Shown piece by piece: positions 48,231 to 59,514 of a stretch of DNA of 64,000 nucleotides. Origin of the DNA: Polytrichum commune. Taxonomy: Eukaryota; Streptophyta; Polytrichopsida; Polytrichales; Polytrichaceae. A model generated the notes under the pieces. That model saw only the letters and a list, made by a program, of their open reading frames with translations. It ran no database searches and was not told the DNA's origin. The translations under genes were made by a program, and so were the position numbers. The stretch is taken from the NCBI GenBank assembly GCA_950295325.1, contig OX485805.1, forward strand, positions 30,741,501-30,805,500, given 5' to 3'. The stretch's first letter is position 1. Every line of letters begins with the position of its first letter.

Positions 48231-48252
48231 CTCACGGGTGAACACCCGTGAG
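48231..48252. repeat. Second TE2 palindrome, covarying copy
   Basis: CTCACGGGTG-AA-CACCCGTGAG: two positions differ from the other copies on each arm, and both changes are matched on the opposite arm, so the symmetry is kept. The tail ccatgtaacaaataaattgg is shared. Confidence 0.8.
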
Positions 48253-49138
48253 CCATGTAACAAATAAATTGGTTAGGTCTTAAAATCATCAAGGAGGGGC
48301 ATTTGGAAGAGGCCTCGGATCCGAGGCCTCATTTTTGAGTCAGGTTGTGTGCTTGAAAAATGAAAATGTTAGGTTCATTTTTGAATTCTCTCGGCCATTT
48401 TCTGTAGTATGTATTTCATAAGGAGGGGCATTCGGAAGAGGCCTCGGATCCGAGGCCTCATTTTTGTGTCAAGGTATGTGCATGAAAAGTTAAAATGTTA
48501 TGTTCATTTTTGAATGCGCTTGGCCCTCTTGTTTTGGGTAGTGCATAAGTAGGTACTTTGTGAAGAGGCCTCGGATCCGAGGCCTCATTTTTGTGTCAAG
48601 CTATGTGCTTGAAAAATGAAAATCTTATGTTCATTTTTTAATGCTCTTGGCCTTCTTGTTTTGGGTAGTGCATAAGTAGGTACTTTGTGAAGAGGCCTCG
48701 GATCCGAGGCCTCATGTTTGAGTCAATTTTATTTAAGAAAAATCAAAATGTTATGTTCGTGTAAGATTGCTCTCGGCTTTCTTGTTTTGGGTACTACATG
48801 AGTAGGAGGTTTGTGAAGAGGCCTCAGATCCGAGGCCTCATTTTGGAGACAATGTATGGGCTTGAAAAGTCAAACTGCTATGTTCACATAAGATTTCTCT
48901 CGGCCTTTTTCTTTTGGGTAGTGCATAAGGAGGAGGTAGAAAAAGAGGCCTTGGATCCGAGGCTTCTCATTCGTAGGTAGGTTAGTGCTAGAGTTGACCA
49001 CTTGACTTAGCATTCGGCCATTTCCATTTGTAGTTTGCTCTCGGCCTTGTATTGTTTTTGTGAGGATTTGTTTCTTTATAGTTACGAAGTTATTGACTTT
49101 TCTTTGTAAAATTCTCATTTTCTCCATGTTCTTAAGGC

Positions 49139-52100
49139 ATGGACTCTTCACAGGTTGCGCAATCGCAACCCCAATCTGGAGAGGATGTTGTTCTTGTGGC
49201 CCCCGCGGTTGAAGTTGAAGCTGTGCAGGTTGAGAGTCTCAATTCGCAGGGCCCATTACAAGTAGAGGTGAGTTGGATAGTTGTTGAGTAATTTTTTGAG
49301 CAAGTTTTTTGAGTTCTAGCTTTCTAAGCATGGTTTTATTGTTTATGTTTTTGTTAGGCTCTCGCAATGAGCGAAGATGCCGTTCAAGCAGTTGCCGACA
49401 CGGATCCCGTGGTGTGTGAGCTTGAGCTTCGGAAATCACAAAAGGAGGACTCCATTGGTGTTATCCAACGCCTCCGGATTAAGCCAACCTGTAAGTCCCG
49501 CTTATCCATTCCTTTGTGCCGCTTGAGAGCCCTCCCTCTCGTTCGTCCTATCAGTGAGGTTGAGGTGCAGCGCTTGGAATGTGAATTTGTAATGGGATAC
49601 CGAGAGGGTGATCGGGTTCTTTACGTGTCTGCTTTCAACGACGTTCCCGTGGACCTCCCCATTCCCCCTGGCATTATAGCCTCTTGGAGCCCTTTCTGGC
49701 AAGAGGCCTCCGCAGAATTTGACGCCAAGCTCAAGGAGGATCCGGATCTTGCACATTTCACCGGGAAGATGTTCTTCGTCTGGGAAGGCAATCATCGTCT
49801 CACCGCTTGGTGGAGACACATCAATAACCACCACGCCGATGACAAGAGTTGGCATATCTCGGTGGATTGCATTGTTGTTGACCCTAGAGGATACACCGGT
49901 GTATTCCTCAATGCCATGAGCGACATTAATTGGTAAGCTCATTCATTTTTCATTTTTGTTTCAATTCTTTTTCATTCTTTTCACCTCATGTTCCTCACAT
50001 ATTTTTTCTCAGGTCAACCGAGCATGATTATGTCAAGGCAAACATTCCGGCCAAGCTCCTTCGAATCCGCACTTTTGGAAGGTTAGAGTTGTCCACCTTC
50101 AAGGATCTCATATCGCCATCTGACTACAAAACATGTCAGAAGATAAAGGAGAGTCGTCCAACTTGGTACACCTTGACCGCGGATGTGTTCGTTAAGTTTC
50201 TTAACAAGGTATGATTTTGTGCATTCAATCATTTAGAGCTTCCAACATAGATAATTTCCATGCCGATGAACTCACAAGGTCATTTCTTGCAGAGAAACAT
50301 TTCGGCTCAAGCTGACCTTGCAGTGAGGCATTACCGTGAGACCACACCCGTTGCGGAGAGGTCGGCCACTGAGATTTGGAATATTCTGACCAAGGCCCAA
50401 GAGAGGACAATTAAAAGTATTCGGGCCCGTTTTTTTGAGAAGTACATATCCGTTGCACACCCTGACAATGGAGAGGATTTCTTTCATGAGGTACTCTTTT
50501 GAACTCAAATCACTCTTGAACGCAATTCATCCAAATCACTCTTCAACTTTATTACTCTTTTGAATTCAAATCATTTTTATTTTCTGCACAGATTGATCGT
50601 CATTTTAATGAGTTCTCTTCGACGGACATAACAATTGAAAAATTGCAAAAAATTGTCATATGCCCGGTCGAAGCTTCGTTCAAAGCTAAGTGGCTTCACT
50701 GGTGGAACGCTCCCCTTCGTGAAAGATTAGATAACAAGTTCCCCGTCGACAAGCCTGTGAGGGAGAGGGCTTTGGACGACTGGCTACACAATGCGTCCTT
50801 CTGGGCTCAGGTAAATCCATTCCTCGGCCTTCTTCATTTTCATTTTCCTCTATTCCATTTATCTCATATCTAATCATCTCCCTCTCTGCAGTTGGAGAAG
50901 GAAGTCGCGGTTGAAATTGAGACCTTAGAGGAGAGCCTCTCCGTCGACATTGATTGGGACGCATCAGAAACTATCTTGCGCCCTCGTGAGTACGTTGATC
51001 ATTGACGGATTGTCCTTTGGGACAAGGCCTTCAAGCCTTACCTCGGCGATAAGCCTGACATCGCCTTTGCCAAAGGTGATAATGTCTTGGAGTTCGAGAA
51101 GGGGCTCTCGCTATCAAGCGTGTGGCCTATCGGTAATACATCTATCCTCCACTTTGCACCTCTCATTAATTTCATTTCTTGCTCGTTTTCTTGGTTTTCT
51201 TACATTCTTGTTTTGTCATGTAGGTATATCATGAGAGAATTGGTTGTGAAGAATGCATTGGCCTCATCTTCCTTGCCGGACTACCTCTCGGACTGGGTGA
51301 ATATTTTTTCTAGGCTCTGCGTGTACACGACCGCGCAAACAAACAAGTTCTCCGAATTGCATTTGCAGGGTGGTAGATGGTACTTGGATTGTACTGCAGG
51401 ATTTGTCCCCGGGGAAGAGAAGGCTTTGTTTGCTAGCCTTGTGGGTAGTGCTCCGGATGATAACATTGTTACCTTGGAGGAGCCTGACATCGTTGAGCTT
51501 CCCCCTCCTCCTCCTAAGGCACCAAGGAGAAAGGGCAGAGCAAAGAAGATCGCCACTCAAGCATCTTCCCAAGTTCTCACTCGGTCTGCTTCTAAGACCC
51601 CGGTTGAGCCACCCACCCTCCCACACAGTCCATCTATCGCTCCCTCCGTTGTTCCCTCTCTTGCCCCCTCTGTTACCCCATCTGCATTTCATCCACAATC
51701 TCTTGCCACTCCATCTCACAGTGGCACTTCTCTCCTCTCTTTGCCTCGCAAGAGGAAGGCCGCTCTCTTGGATACCAGTGCCACCTCTTCGGATGCCCCT
51801 AACACGCTTTCCCTCATCGAAAATGTGGACATGGTTCAACTAATGCTGGATTCCGAGGTTGCCGGAGGTCTCCTCCCCGCATATACCCGCATCCAAGAGT
51901 TCATTGCCAAGGTTTGTATACTTGCCTTCATCAATTCTCAATTTTTTTTCCTTTGCTTTGCTTATTTCTTTCCTTCTTGTTTTCTCATGAAGTTTCAATT
52001 GCAGGTTGGGGTAGGTCATTCCCGTGTGAACACCTCGACTACAACTCACAAGGGCCTTGATTTGCTCTTCGCCGACATTCTCGAGAATTTGCCGGTGCCG

Positions 52101-53271
52101 AACATCTCCACCGATGTACCTGCTTGGAACAAGCTCCATGAATCATACTATGAGTGTATTTTTGCATTTGCGAAATCTAACCTCTATGATCATGGTGTCC
52201 TTGTTCTTGCCCATTGTGCGAGTGCCAGTGTTTCTAGGAGTATTTTCGATTGGGCACACACTTATGACTTCTACGTCGCGGAAGATTGGTTTGGAATGAA
52301 TGATTTGGACCTCCAATCTCCCGTTGTTCCCTCTGGAGTGTTAAGCAAGTCTCCCTCTCTTCCCCTTCCGTATTGCTTATCATTTCAATTTCAATTCAAT
52401 TTCAAGTTCAGCATCAAAGTTCTTGTTCGTGATAACTCCGTTCTTAGAGTGCGGGAGGAGGCCATACAAGAGTATGGTTACAACCTCCAACGAGATGGAT
52501 GGTTGAATACCTTCACCGATGAGAAGAGCCAGGCGATGCGCAGTGATGGGGTACCTTGGCGAGGTGCCCGTGAGAAGCATCTTGTTTTTTTTTCCATCCT
52601 TCTCGCTACTCTCACCGACAAGAATGATGTTATTATGGACTGGCAGTGTGGTGTAGGTACGCCTTCTTTTTCAACTTCATCCTTACTTTGAATTTTCCAT
52701 TATTTTTCCTTGACTAGTTTCCATACTAACATTTTACCTCTCGTTGCTTTAGGTGGTTCGATTACAGCATGTCGCTCCCTTGAGCGGCATATTGTGGCCC
52801 TTGAGAGTGACCCCGTCATTTTCAATTCAACCCTACTCCCCATGCGCGATCCCCAGCCTGCGCGTATATCTCGCTTAGTTGCCGCACCGTCTACATCTAT
52901 CTTTGATCCTCCTCAAAAGATGACCAAGAGGGCATTCGGATTCCTTTGTGCGTAAGTTTGTTTTCTATATTTTGCCATGTTTGCCTTTATTTCAAATTCT
53001 CATTTTCTAGTGTCATCACGTTTCTAATCCTTTTGCTTGGGTGTTTAGAGAGCCAGCGGAGGTCGCAGTCATTCGTCGAGACATGTTTTCAAGTCCTCCG
53101 AAGCCGTTTGAGCTTCCCCCATATGCTAGTGCAATGGCGGATTGTTTTGCGAAGGCGGAGTCCCCATCTCCTCCTCGCGTTCGTCATTTTTCGCGTGGAA
53201 CACGAAATCTTTTCTTGTTAGAAGCAAATGAGGGTGAGGAGAGTGATAGGGAATGTTCTCCAAGTCCTTAG
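49139..53271 (+). CDS. Second ParB-like / DNA-methyltransferase-like protein (11 exons, one in-frame TGA)
   Basis: The exons are about 49139-49267, 49358-49932, 50013-50208, 50293-50490, 50592-50810, 50892-51132, 51224 or 51238-51911, 52005-52339, 52412-52655, 52753-52951 and 53049-53271; exon borders from 51132 to 52412 are less sure. Exon 2 holds a ParB-like region ending in VWEGNHRLTAWW, which fits the ParB GxxRxxA motif. Exons 8-10 resemble a beta-class N6/N4 methylase. DLLFADILENLP stands where DPPYN is expected; GVLVLAHC follows; then DVIMDWQCGGSITAC and RHIVALESD form motif I across an intron. The N-to-C order equals that of the TE1 protein, but there is no FCP1-like part. A TGA at 51003-51005 interrupts exon 6 (VDH*RIVLWDK), where Arg would fit. 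Function inferred: sequence-specific DNA binding, probably without methylation. Confidence 0.6.
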
Positions 53272-54262
53272 TTTATCATTTTGGTTTTGGAGATTATAAC
53301 TCCGTTTGTTGTTATCCGGCTTTAATAAAAGTTGTGTGTTGGTTTTATTTTTGATATCCGGCGCAAGTTTCATTCTTTCTCTCCATTATTTCATATTCAT
53401 AATGTCAACCCGCATTGCATTCTTTATTTTTTCTTCATCGTTCGGATCTCTTAACTTCTATTCACAAAACAATCTAGCTCTCGGCTCTTAGTGTGAGATC
53501 TTAGTTATAGGGGGACCATACTTTCTATTAGTGTGGATGGTTTATTTAATGGTTGTGCACACTAATCACATTGGCCGTCTTCCAATCCCAATTGCTATAT
53601 AGCAATTAGAAGTTTTGTTTGGCACGCGAACATAACCTCGTCAAACTTTTTAAATTGAACTTCATGTTGTTCTCAAAGAGCCGGCACGTCACCTCAAAAA
53701 TTTCCAAGAGGATTCTAAGGTTGGACTTGGGGGATTTGTCTTTGAGGTCTTTGGCTAAGCTAAGGACTGAATTGGAAGGCTGTTATGGTGCGACAGAGTT
53801 TTATGGCATGTTCTTTGGATCATTTTACCCATATTGGACATGCCCGGCAGATAGGGTGTAGATGGCCCTAAACTAGAGTATTTTAACTAACTACCCATTT
53901 TTGTAAGTCTTGAGGTTGGCTACATTTTGTTGACCAATAAAATATTTTGTGTATGGTATTTTGATTTCAATTTGGTGACGTCAGCCCTAATTTAATATGA
54001 TACATTTGAAAACATATACTATAAGATGTTTGATAACAAATGCAATCTTCCACGCCTATAGGATCCGTTGGTTTCTCAAACAATTCTAGGTTATTATGTC
54101 CACGGGAATGGGGGTACCTTACCAAATATAGAATTCAAACTATCTTTAATTTCACGGAAATAGGCACTGCTTCTCCTAAAATTACCCAACAAAATCTAAA
54201 TTTTCCGCTCTCCAATCTCCGCTCTCCGCTCTTCGCTCTACGCTCACATACTTGAGTTTCCC
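53272..54262. other. 3' flank of TE2; no recognised gene
   Basis: Probable 3' UTR, then AT-rich DNA. An 80-codon frame at 53619-53861 has a Leu/Arg-rich middle and no recognisable domain; I do not call it a gene. I did not find a convincing right end for TE2. A short stretch at about 54230-54254 (cgctctacgctcacatac) is the reverse complement of bases near 8988, next to direct repeat B. Confidence 0.4.
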
Positions 54263-54478
54263 GTACGGAACCGAGGAAATGAGAGCAAAGATTGTTCCTA
54301 ATATCCAAGGAAGGTCCGTGGCTCGAAGGATGACTAATGTCGTTGGAGGCGATTCCATCCATGGTTCTGTTTGACCAAACAAGCTACGAGCAACACTGTG
54401 GGCATGACCAATTTATTATGGTATGGGCACTGACACGTGGTCCAGGGGTGGTGGATTCTTAGGCCGCTAGAGCTCAAT
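54263..54478. repeat. Dispersed 216-bp repeat, copy 2
   Basis: Nearly identical to 1190-1405, with a few substitutions and the same length. DNA from 54479 to 54890 shows nothing I can identify. Confidence 0.7.
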
Positions 54479-54889
54479 TAACGTCTAGCATTCCTCATAC
54501 TCTCCAAAGCCGCTTGTGCTTCTTCTGTGGGGTTTTAGATTGAAATCTTCAATGTCCTTCAAACGCGATTTGGCCTTTCAAAATATACCTCTCTCAAAAC
54601 AACCCTTTAAAACGCAACCCCAAATTGAAAATGAAGACGTCACTTGAAGTCCTCAATCTAATTTTCCTGTCACCCATTGTTCAAGTTGGTCCAATGTCAA
54701 TTTGAATAGAATGGCAAGTGGGATACGGTAACTTATTTATGCGCCGAGATCATTTTATAATGAGCCTTTGCTGATCGACGGCCCAGGTTGACCCAGATGA
54801 GTGAATGACGGCGGATGTTAAAGGACCCCCTATGAACTTGTAAGGGGAGGCATGTTCATGTTGGGGCAACCCCCCAAAAGGTTTTATTA

Positions 54890-55108
54890 AGAATTTTTGA
54901 ACCTGACCGAAAAATTGCTACCCGCCCTGCTCAACTTCAAAAAAAACATTGTCCTTACATTCTTAAAGGCCATTTGTCCACATATCTCATATTGAGTGCA
55001 TTTCATCTTCAAGGTCTAAAATCCAATATATATGTGCACTTCCAATTAGTAAATAAGCAATTGATTGGGACTTCATTCCGGAAGTGAAACCACCAATAAA
55101 GCATGTAA
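54890..55108. repeat. Left arm of a long inverted repeat flanking the TE1 relative
   Basis: The reverse complement of about 62175-62400, roughly 80-85% identical by eye. The arms share ttacatgctttattg, ttcacttccgga, tcccaatcaattgc and ttactaattggaagtgcac. They directly flank the foldback and the deleted TE1 relative. They could be terminal inverted repeats of an older host element or the product of an inverted duplication. Confidence 0.7.
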
Positions 55109-55524
55109 TCATCTTGGAGGCCAAAAACATCACAAAATCATCATTAACATTGAGGATATAACTTTTTTGACTTACCATTTGATAATTTCTTTGATATACT
55201 AAAGTGACACTTAAATTAATGTGTTGATTTACTATGTATATTTTATAAAAGTCTAGGTAATGCCTTCTACTTTCATAAGTATTCATACGTATTCAAACTA
55301 ATTAAGCGTGTTTATATGTAAATAATTAGTTTGAATGCATATGAATACTTGTGGAAGTAGAAGGCATTACCTAAACTATTATAAAATATACATTCTAAAT
55401 CAACACACTAATTTAAGTTTCACTTTAGTATGACAAAAACACCTTTAAACGGTAGGTCACAAAAACTATATCCTCAATGTTAATGAGGCATCTGTAATGT
55501 TTTTGACCTCCAGGTTAATTACAT
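55103..55524. mobile_element. Foldback (hairpin) element
   Basis: Two arms of about 205 bp form an imperfect palindrome centred near 55312. Paired motifs include attaacattgaggatata, atactaaagtgacacttaaatta, taggtaatgccttctact and attcaaactaatta. The ends read atgtaat...attacat. It is AT-rich and noncoding and sits against the left end of the TE1 relative. Such a hairpin could be transcribed into double-stranded RNA. Confidence 0.8.
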
Positions 55525-56037
55525 AACACTATATTTGTTAAAATGAAACTTTCTCTTGTCTCAAATTAATATATGGACCACGAGAACATGATGTCGCCCA
55601 AAACTATATTGTCAACAATCTCAAATATATTATCAGTCCTAATATCCCAAAATCAATCGTTGGCGGACATAAGCACATTGGGTAGAGCACTTGACACCAA
55701 CTTCATCAACAAAAACACATTGGATAGAGCACTTGAAACCAACTTCGCCAAAACAAAGCATATATAATAAGTGCTATTATTAGCATGGCCAATAATATAT
55801 ATGCACTACGAGCTACATAGCATCATATAATAAATGAAATTTTATTCAACCGTATAATTTAGTCCCCCACATGATAATAAAATGAAGTTTAGATTTGTTG
55901 GCAAATATTCTATATGGATATTCATCCAACGTGAACAATATAGCGTTCCTAAGTTCAACCCACACTCTACCTTTATTTTGAGGAGCACATATATGACTAA
56001 TATGTGCCTACTATAGTTACATATGGAACTATAATTA

Positions 56038-58343
56038 TTATGATAATACAATCCTACCAACTTCCCATTCAACGTGGCATGCTTCTTGTTCGATCCGAGC
56101 AAGGTTGTCTTTAGCAAAAATTATGTACTTTTGAGGAATGGACACTGATCCACTATGATTTTTCCGTGGTTTCCATGCTATGAATATGGAATTTGTATCT
56201 ATCCAAGATGGACCGTGCTCAGAATCCACCTTCCACCGAAAAGTAGGGTTTGCATCCCAGCCCGTGTAATGCTGAATCACATCTTCATTTCGTGCCATTG
56301 GTCGGTAATACTCCACTTGAATTTGTCGGAAATGAGGGTTGGAAGTTACAAAATTTGGTTTCGACAAAGCTCTTGCCATCCACACTGGCTTTGCATACGT
56401 CTCATCTCCAGGTCGCAAAATGAGCATAGAGCCTTCATGACAATCCACTACAATGCGGAAAGATGGTGGGGGACGGTTACTAGCAGGCATGACGTAATGG
56501 TCAAACTCCTCATGAACCTCTCAATTTCCCAAAAGACTAGCCTCCGAAGGTTGTACATTGACTCGTGTTTGTGGCCATAATCCATGTTTCAAAGTAAGGG
56601 GGGTATCTTAGTGAAGGTCTGCCAAGGCGGCACGAACACGTTTCCAATATTGTATCCAACTCCCGTAACGATGCCAACATGACCCACCAACATCCGCTAT
56701 CTTCAAACTTTTCCAATATTGTATGAAGCCTGATATGCCGTTTACAATATCCTTCAAATTCTTCATGGGTATTGGCTTGCAAGGCCTAGGCTCCCTGTCT
56801 GATAACATCACATTTCCATCCGCATCAATGCGCCATACAAGGAGACCCTCCGGCGGGCTCCAGTCTTGTGTACTGCACAACAACTTGTATTGCATAGCGG
56901 GGATACCATCGCCCCGCATGTAGAACCAAAATTGTTGTGCCTTTGTGTGCCCGATCAAACGGTGAGCTCCACTTCGAATATACAATTTTATAAATGCCTT
57001 GAAGTCGGACACCTCCTCGATCATATGGAGGATGACATAAACGTTTTTCAAATCCATGTTCGACTTCATCAACAATGGAATTGTTGGAAAATCCTCCTCT
57101 CGCAACTTCATGCTCCACCGTCCAAAAGATGTATCAATATTATCGTGCGTGTGGCCTACCAAAAGAAAAGACACAAACGCTTCTTTAAAAATACCTTTCA
57201 CAACCAACAACGACCAATATGCAAAAACATATCTACTTTTATTGTCCTTGGCACAATTGTCCAATTGGACACGCATAGTGGGGGGGCAATTTCATGGCAA
57301 ACACGGGTTCACTAGGTGGCTCTGGCAACGAATGCAAGCATATGTCTTTTCCATCCAGCACCACTTCATATAGAGGTGTGGACCCCGTGTTTTCAAATAA
57401 CAATCTTGAAGAATAGGACGGGGGTTTCTCCAAATCATGTAAAATCCTTGCAAATGATCCTATCGTGTGGTTTGAGTCCGCCGGATACAAATCGAAAGCA
57501 TAATGAGCAAACTTGACATCACCGTGTCCATGTGCAATCATTCTTGCAATGCCAACCCAAAGGATTACTATACATCTTTAAATAATCCATTTTGTGTACA
57601 TTTATGTCCCCATGTCCAACACGAAAAACAAATAAAGTTGTGTTTAAGGTATGTGATGTAGTCATTTCCAAATTCACATGTAACCGATACAGGTAGCTTA
57701 AAAAATCCATCCGTGGCTTTGATTCGATTTGCAAAACATGGGGACATTGTTTTGGCATGGTCTATTTTGTTATGGATGCCAGTAAGGACCTCTAAGGGCC
57801 TAGAAATGGACAAGGTTCTATCTGTGTAGTAATCGTTACGGTGTGCCTCTTGCATGTTTACATGCTTGAAATAGTTCAATTGATGTGCTACATAGGACTC
57901 GGTACCCATCGTGTGTGCATTCCGAAGGCGCTTCAACTTCTTGCAATTGGAACACGGGGCAAATTTGTCGCCTCGTCTTTTTGTAATGTATTCGTTAAAA
58001 TTTTCTTTCTTGATTGCACTAAATTTTGACAACGAAATTGGCTCCAAACCGGCCTTCTCGCCATGGCAACTGCATTTACGTCCAACAATATGTCTTTCCA
58101 TTTTGTGCATGTGGAAAGAACCTTCTCCACAACCTTTTCACCGGTTGTGAGTGTGCGTGTTTTGTGCGGCATTGCATCGGCAAGGGGGACAATGATAGTC
58201 GCCAAAGTGGCAGCTGCTTGCCTTGTGGCTTTCCTAGGTTTCTTCAAACCCATGTTCCCATGGTGACGGGACCGGTGGCCTTCCTTGGCATGTGCAACTT
58301 GTCTATAAAATTCCGCTTTGGACACACCGTGAATGATATATAA
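56038..58343 (-). pseudogene. DUF7869 gene remnant
   Basis: Closely similar to residues ~240-994 of the protein at 36921-39989 but split into several frames (58325-57933, 58110-57568, 57541-57239, 57276-56608, 56490-56038). The N-terminal third is absent. The junction at 58343 replaces it with the gene at 58344-59140. VGHTHDNIDTSFGRWS keeps His but changes one Asp of HTHDDID to Asn. Confidence 0.85.
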
Positions 58344-59140
58344 TCAGAAATGAAAGGATGTATAATCTCCAAGACATGATTTCGTGATGGCAGTTTCTAA
58401 ATCCTCATTCTTCCCCTGCAATGACGCCCTCGCAACGGGTGCACCTGCAACCCTGGGCTCCAACTTGATAGCCCGCCATTCCTTTTCCCGTACGTCGACA
58501 TCCGTCTTGCCCTCGAAGGTTTTCCGCAGCGCCAACAATTTCGCAAGGTCTTGTTTGTACCTCGACCTCTGCCTCTCGTTTGTTTCAGCGCCAAAAACAC
58601 ACCAATCCACAAACCTAGCTCTTTCCTCGTATTCGAAGGTGACGCCCTCCGCAAATTTAACCTTGACATTATTGGGGATTTCGCCTGAACCATGCTGATA
58701 GAGGATAGGATGCAAATACTTCACCCGCGCCAACACCTTGGGAACTTTGCAGTTAAGCCAACAAAAGCCAGCCCGCCCTCCTTCTCCATATCGCGCGCCA
58801 AACATCTTCTGCAAGGCTTTAGCACGCACAATGTTCTTGCAAAATTGATGGGGTTTATCCCCCTCATGAGGAAGTTTATACTCGCGCTGGAAATCTTCTC
58901 GTGTCAAAACGCGGGGAGGCGCCTTCAACCTTGCGATTTCAGCATCGACATCCTCCACCGACTCAAATTTCCTTTCTGACCTACTGAACTTCTTGCTTCC
59001 AGACCTCCTCCGCGTCGCAACCTTCTCCATCGCTCCACGCCTCTGTCACCATTTTCTCCCTCTTCTCATACACAACAGACTTGGCCCGAGAGGAGGTTTT
59101 TCGCCCTATCTTAGTCGAAGGGGTTTTAGCGCTCAAACCA
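58344..59140 (-). CDS. Unrecognised basic protein next to the DUF7869 remnant
   Basis: A 228-codon frame from ATG 59030 has a basic start (RRRSGSKKFSRSERK) and a middle with RAGFCWLNCKVPKVLARVKY and EYEERARFVDWCVF. An overlapping upstream frame (59140-58981) begins MDAGLSAKTPSTKIGRK and could be joined by a one-base shift, so the gene may be frameshifted. No domain recognised. No counterpart was seen in TE1, so it was brought in by rearrangement or lost from TE1. Confidence 0.4.
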
Positions 59141-59514
59141 GCGTCCATTGCGACCCACAACCCTAAACGTCTACAGCAAGCGCCATACAAAACCCAAAAC
59201 CTCCCGCCCAAGCTCCAACAGAAGGTGCGAGACGACGACCGGTGGTCACCGGTCGTCTTGCGTAGGAACTGGTGGTCAGCGGTTTCCGCCAATAATTTTT
59301 AAATCTGGACCTCCCACTTGGCCGGGGCCTGCCATGGCTTGTTCCCATTGGCGGAGCTATATCGGGAGATCTAGATCCCTCGATCCGACAGCCAAGACAA
59401 CTCGCGCCAGAGTACATTGAATACACTTTAGTATTTTAGGGTATTTCAGTTACAACTTGGTTTTGCCAAAAGTAGTGTGGGTCTAGCGTACACTTACCCA
59501 TGATGCACATGCAA

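Larger units (their letters stand above)
46387..48975. repeat. TE2 palindrome array, right part
   Basis: About 15 more cores, mostly in units of 125-130 bp built on gtgcataagtaggtactttgtgaa + core + catttttgtgtcaagctatgtgcttgaaaaat. Three cores near the right edge are mutated (47693, 48822, 48948). A non-repeat island lies at 46497-46700; it includes gactcc.gggag inverted motifs resembling those in the Gypsy LTR and a poly-G run (46700-46711). A second non-repeat stretch lies at 47880-48290. Confidence 0.92.
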
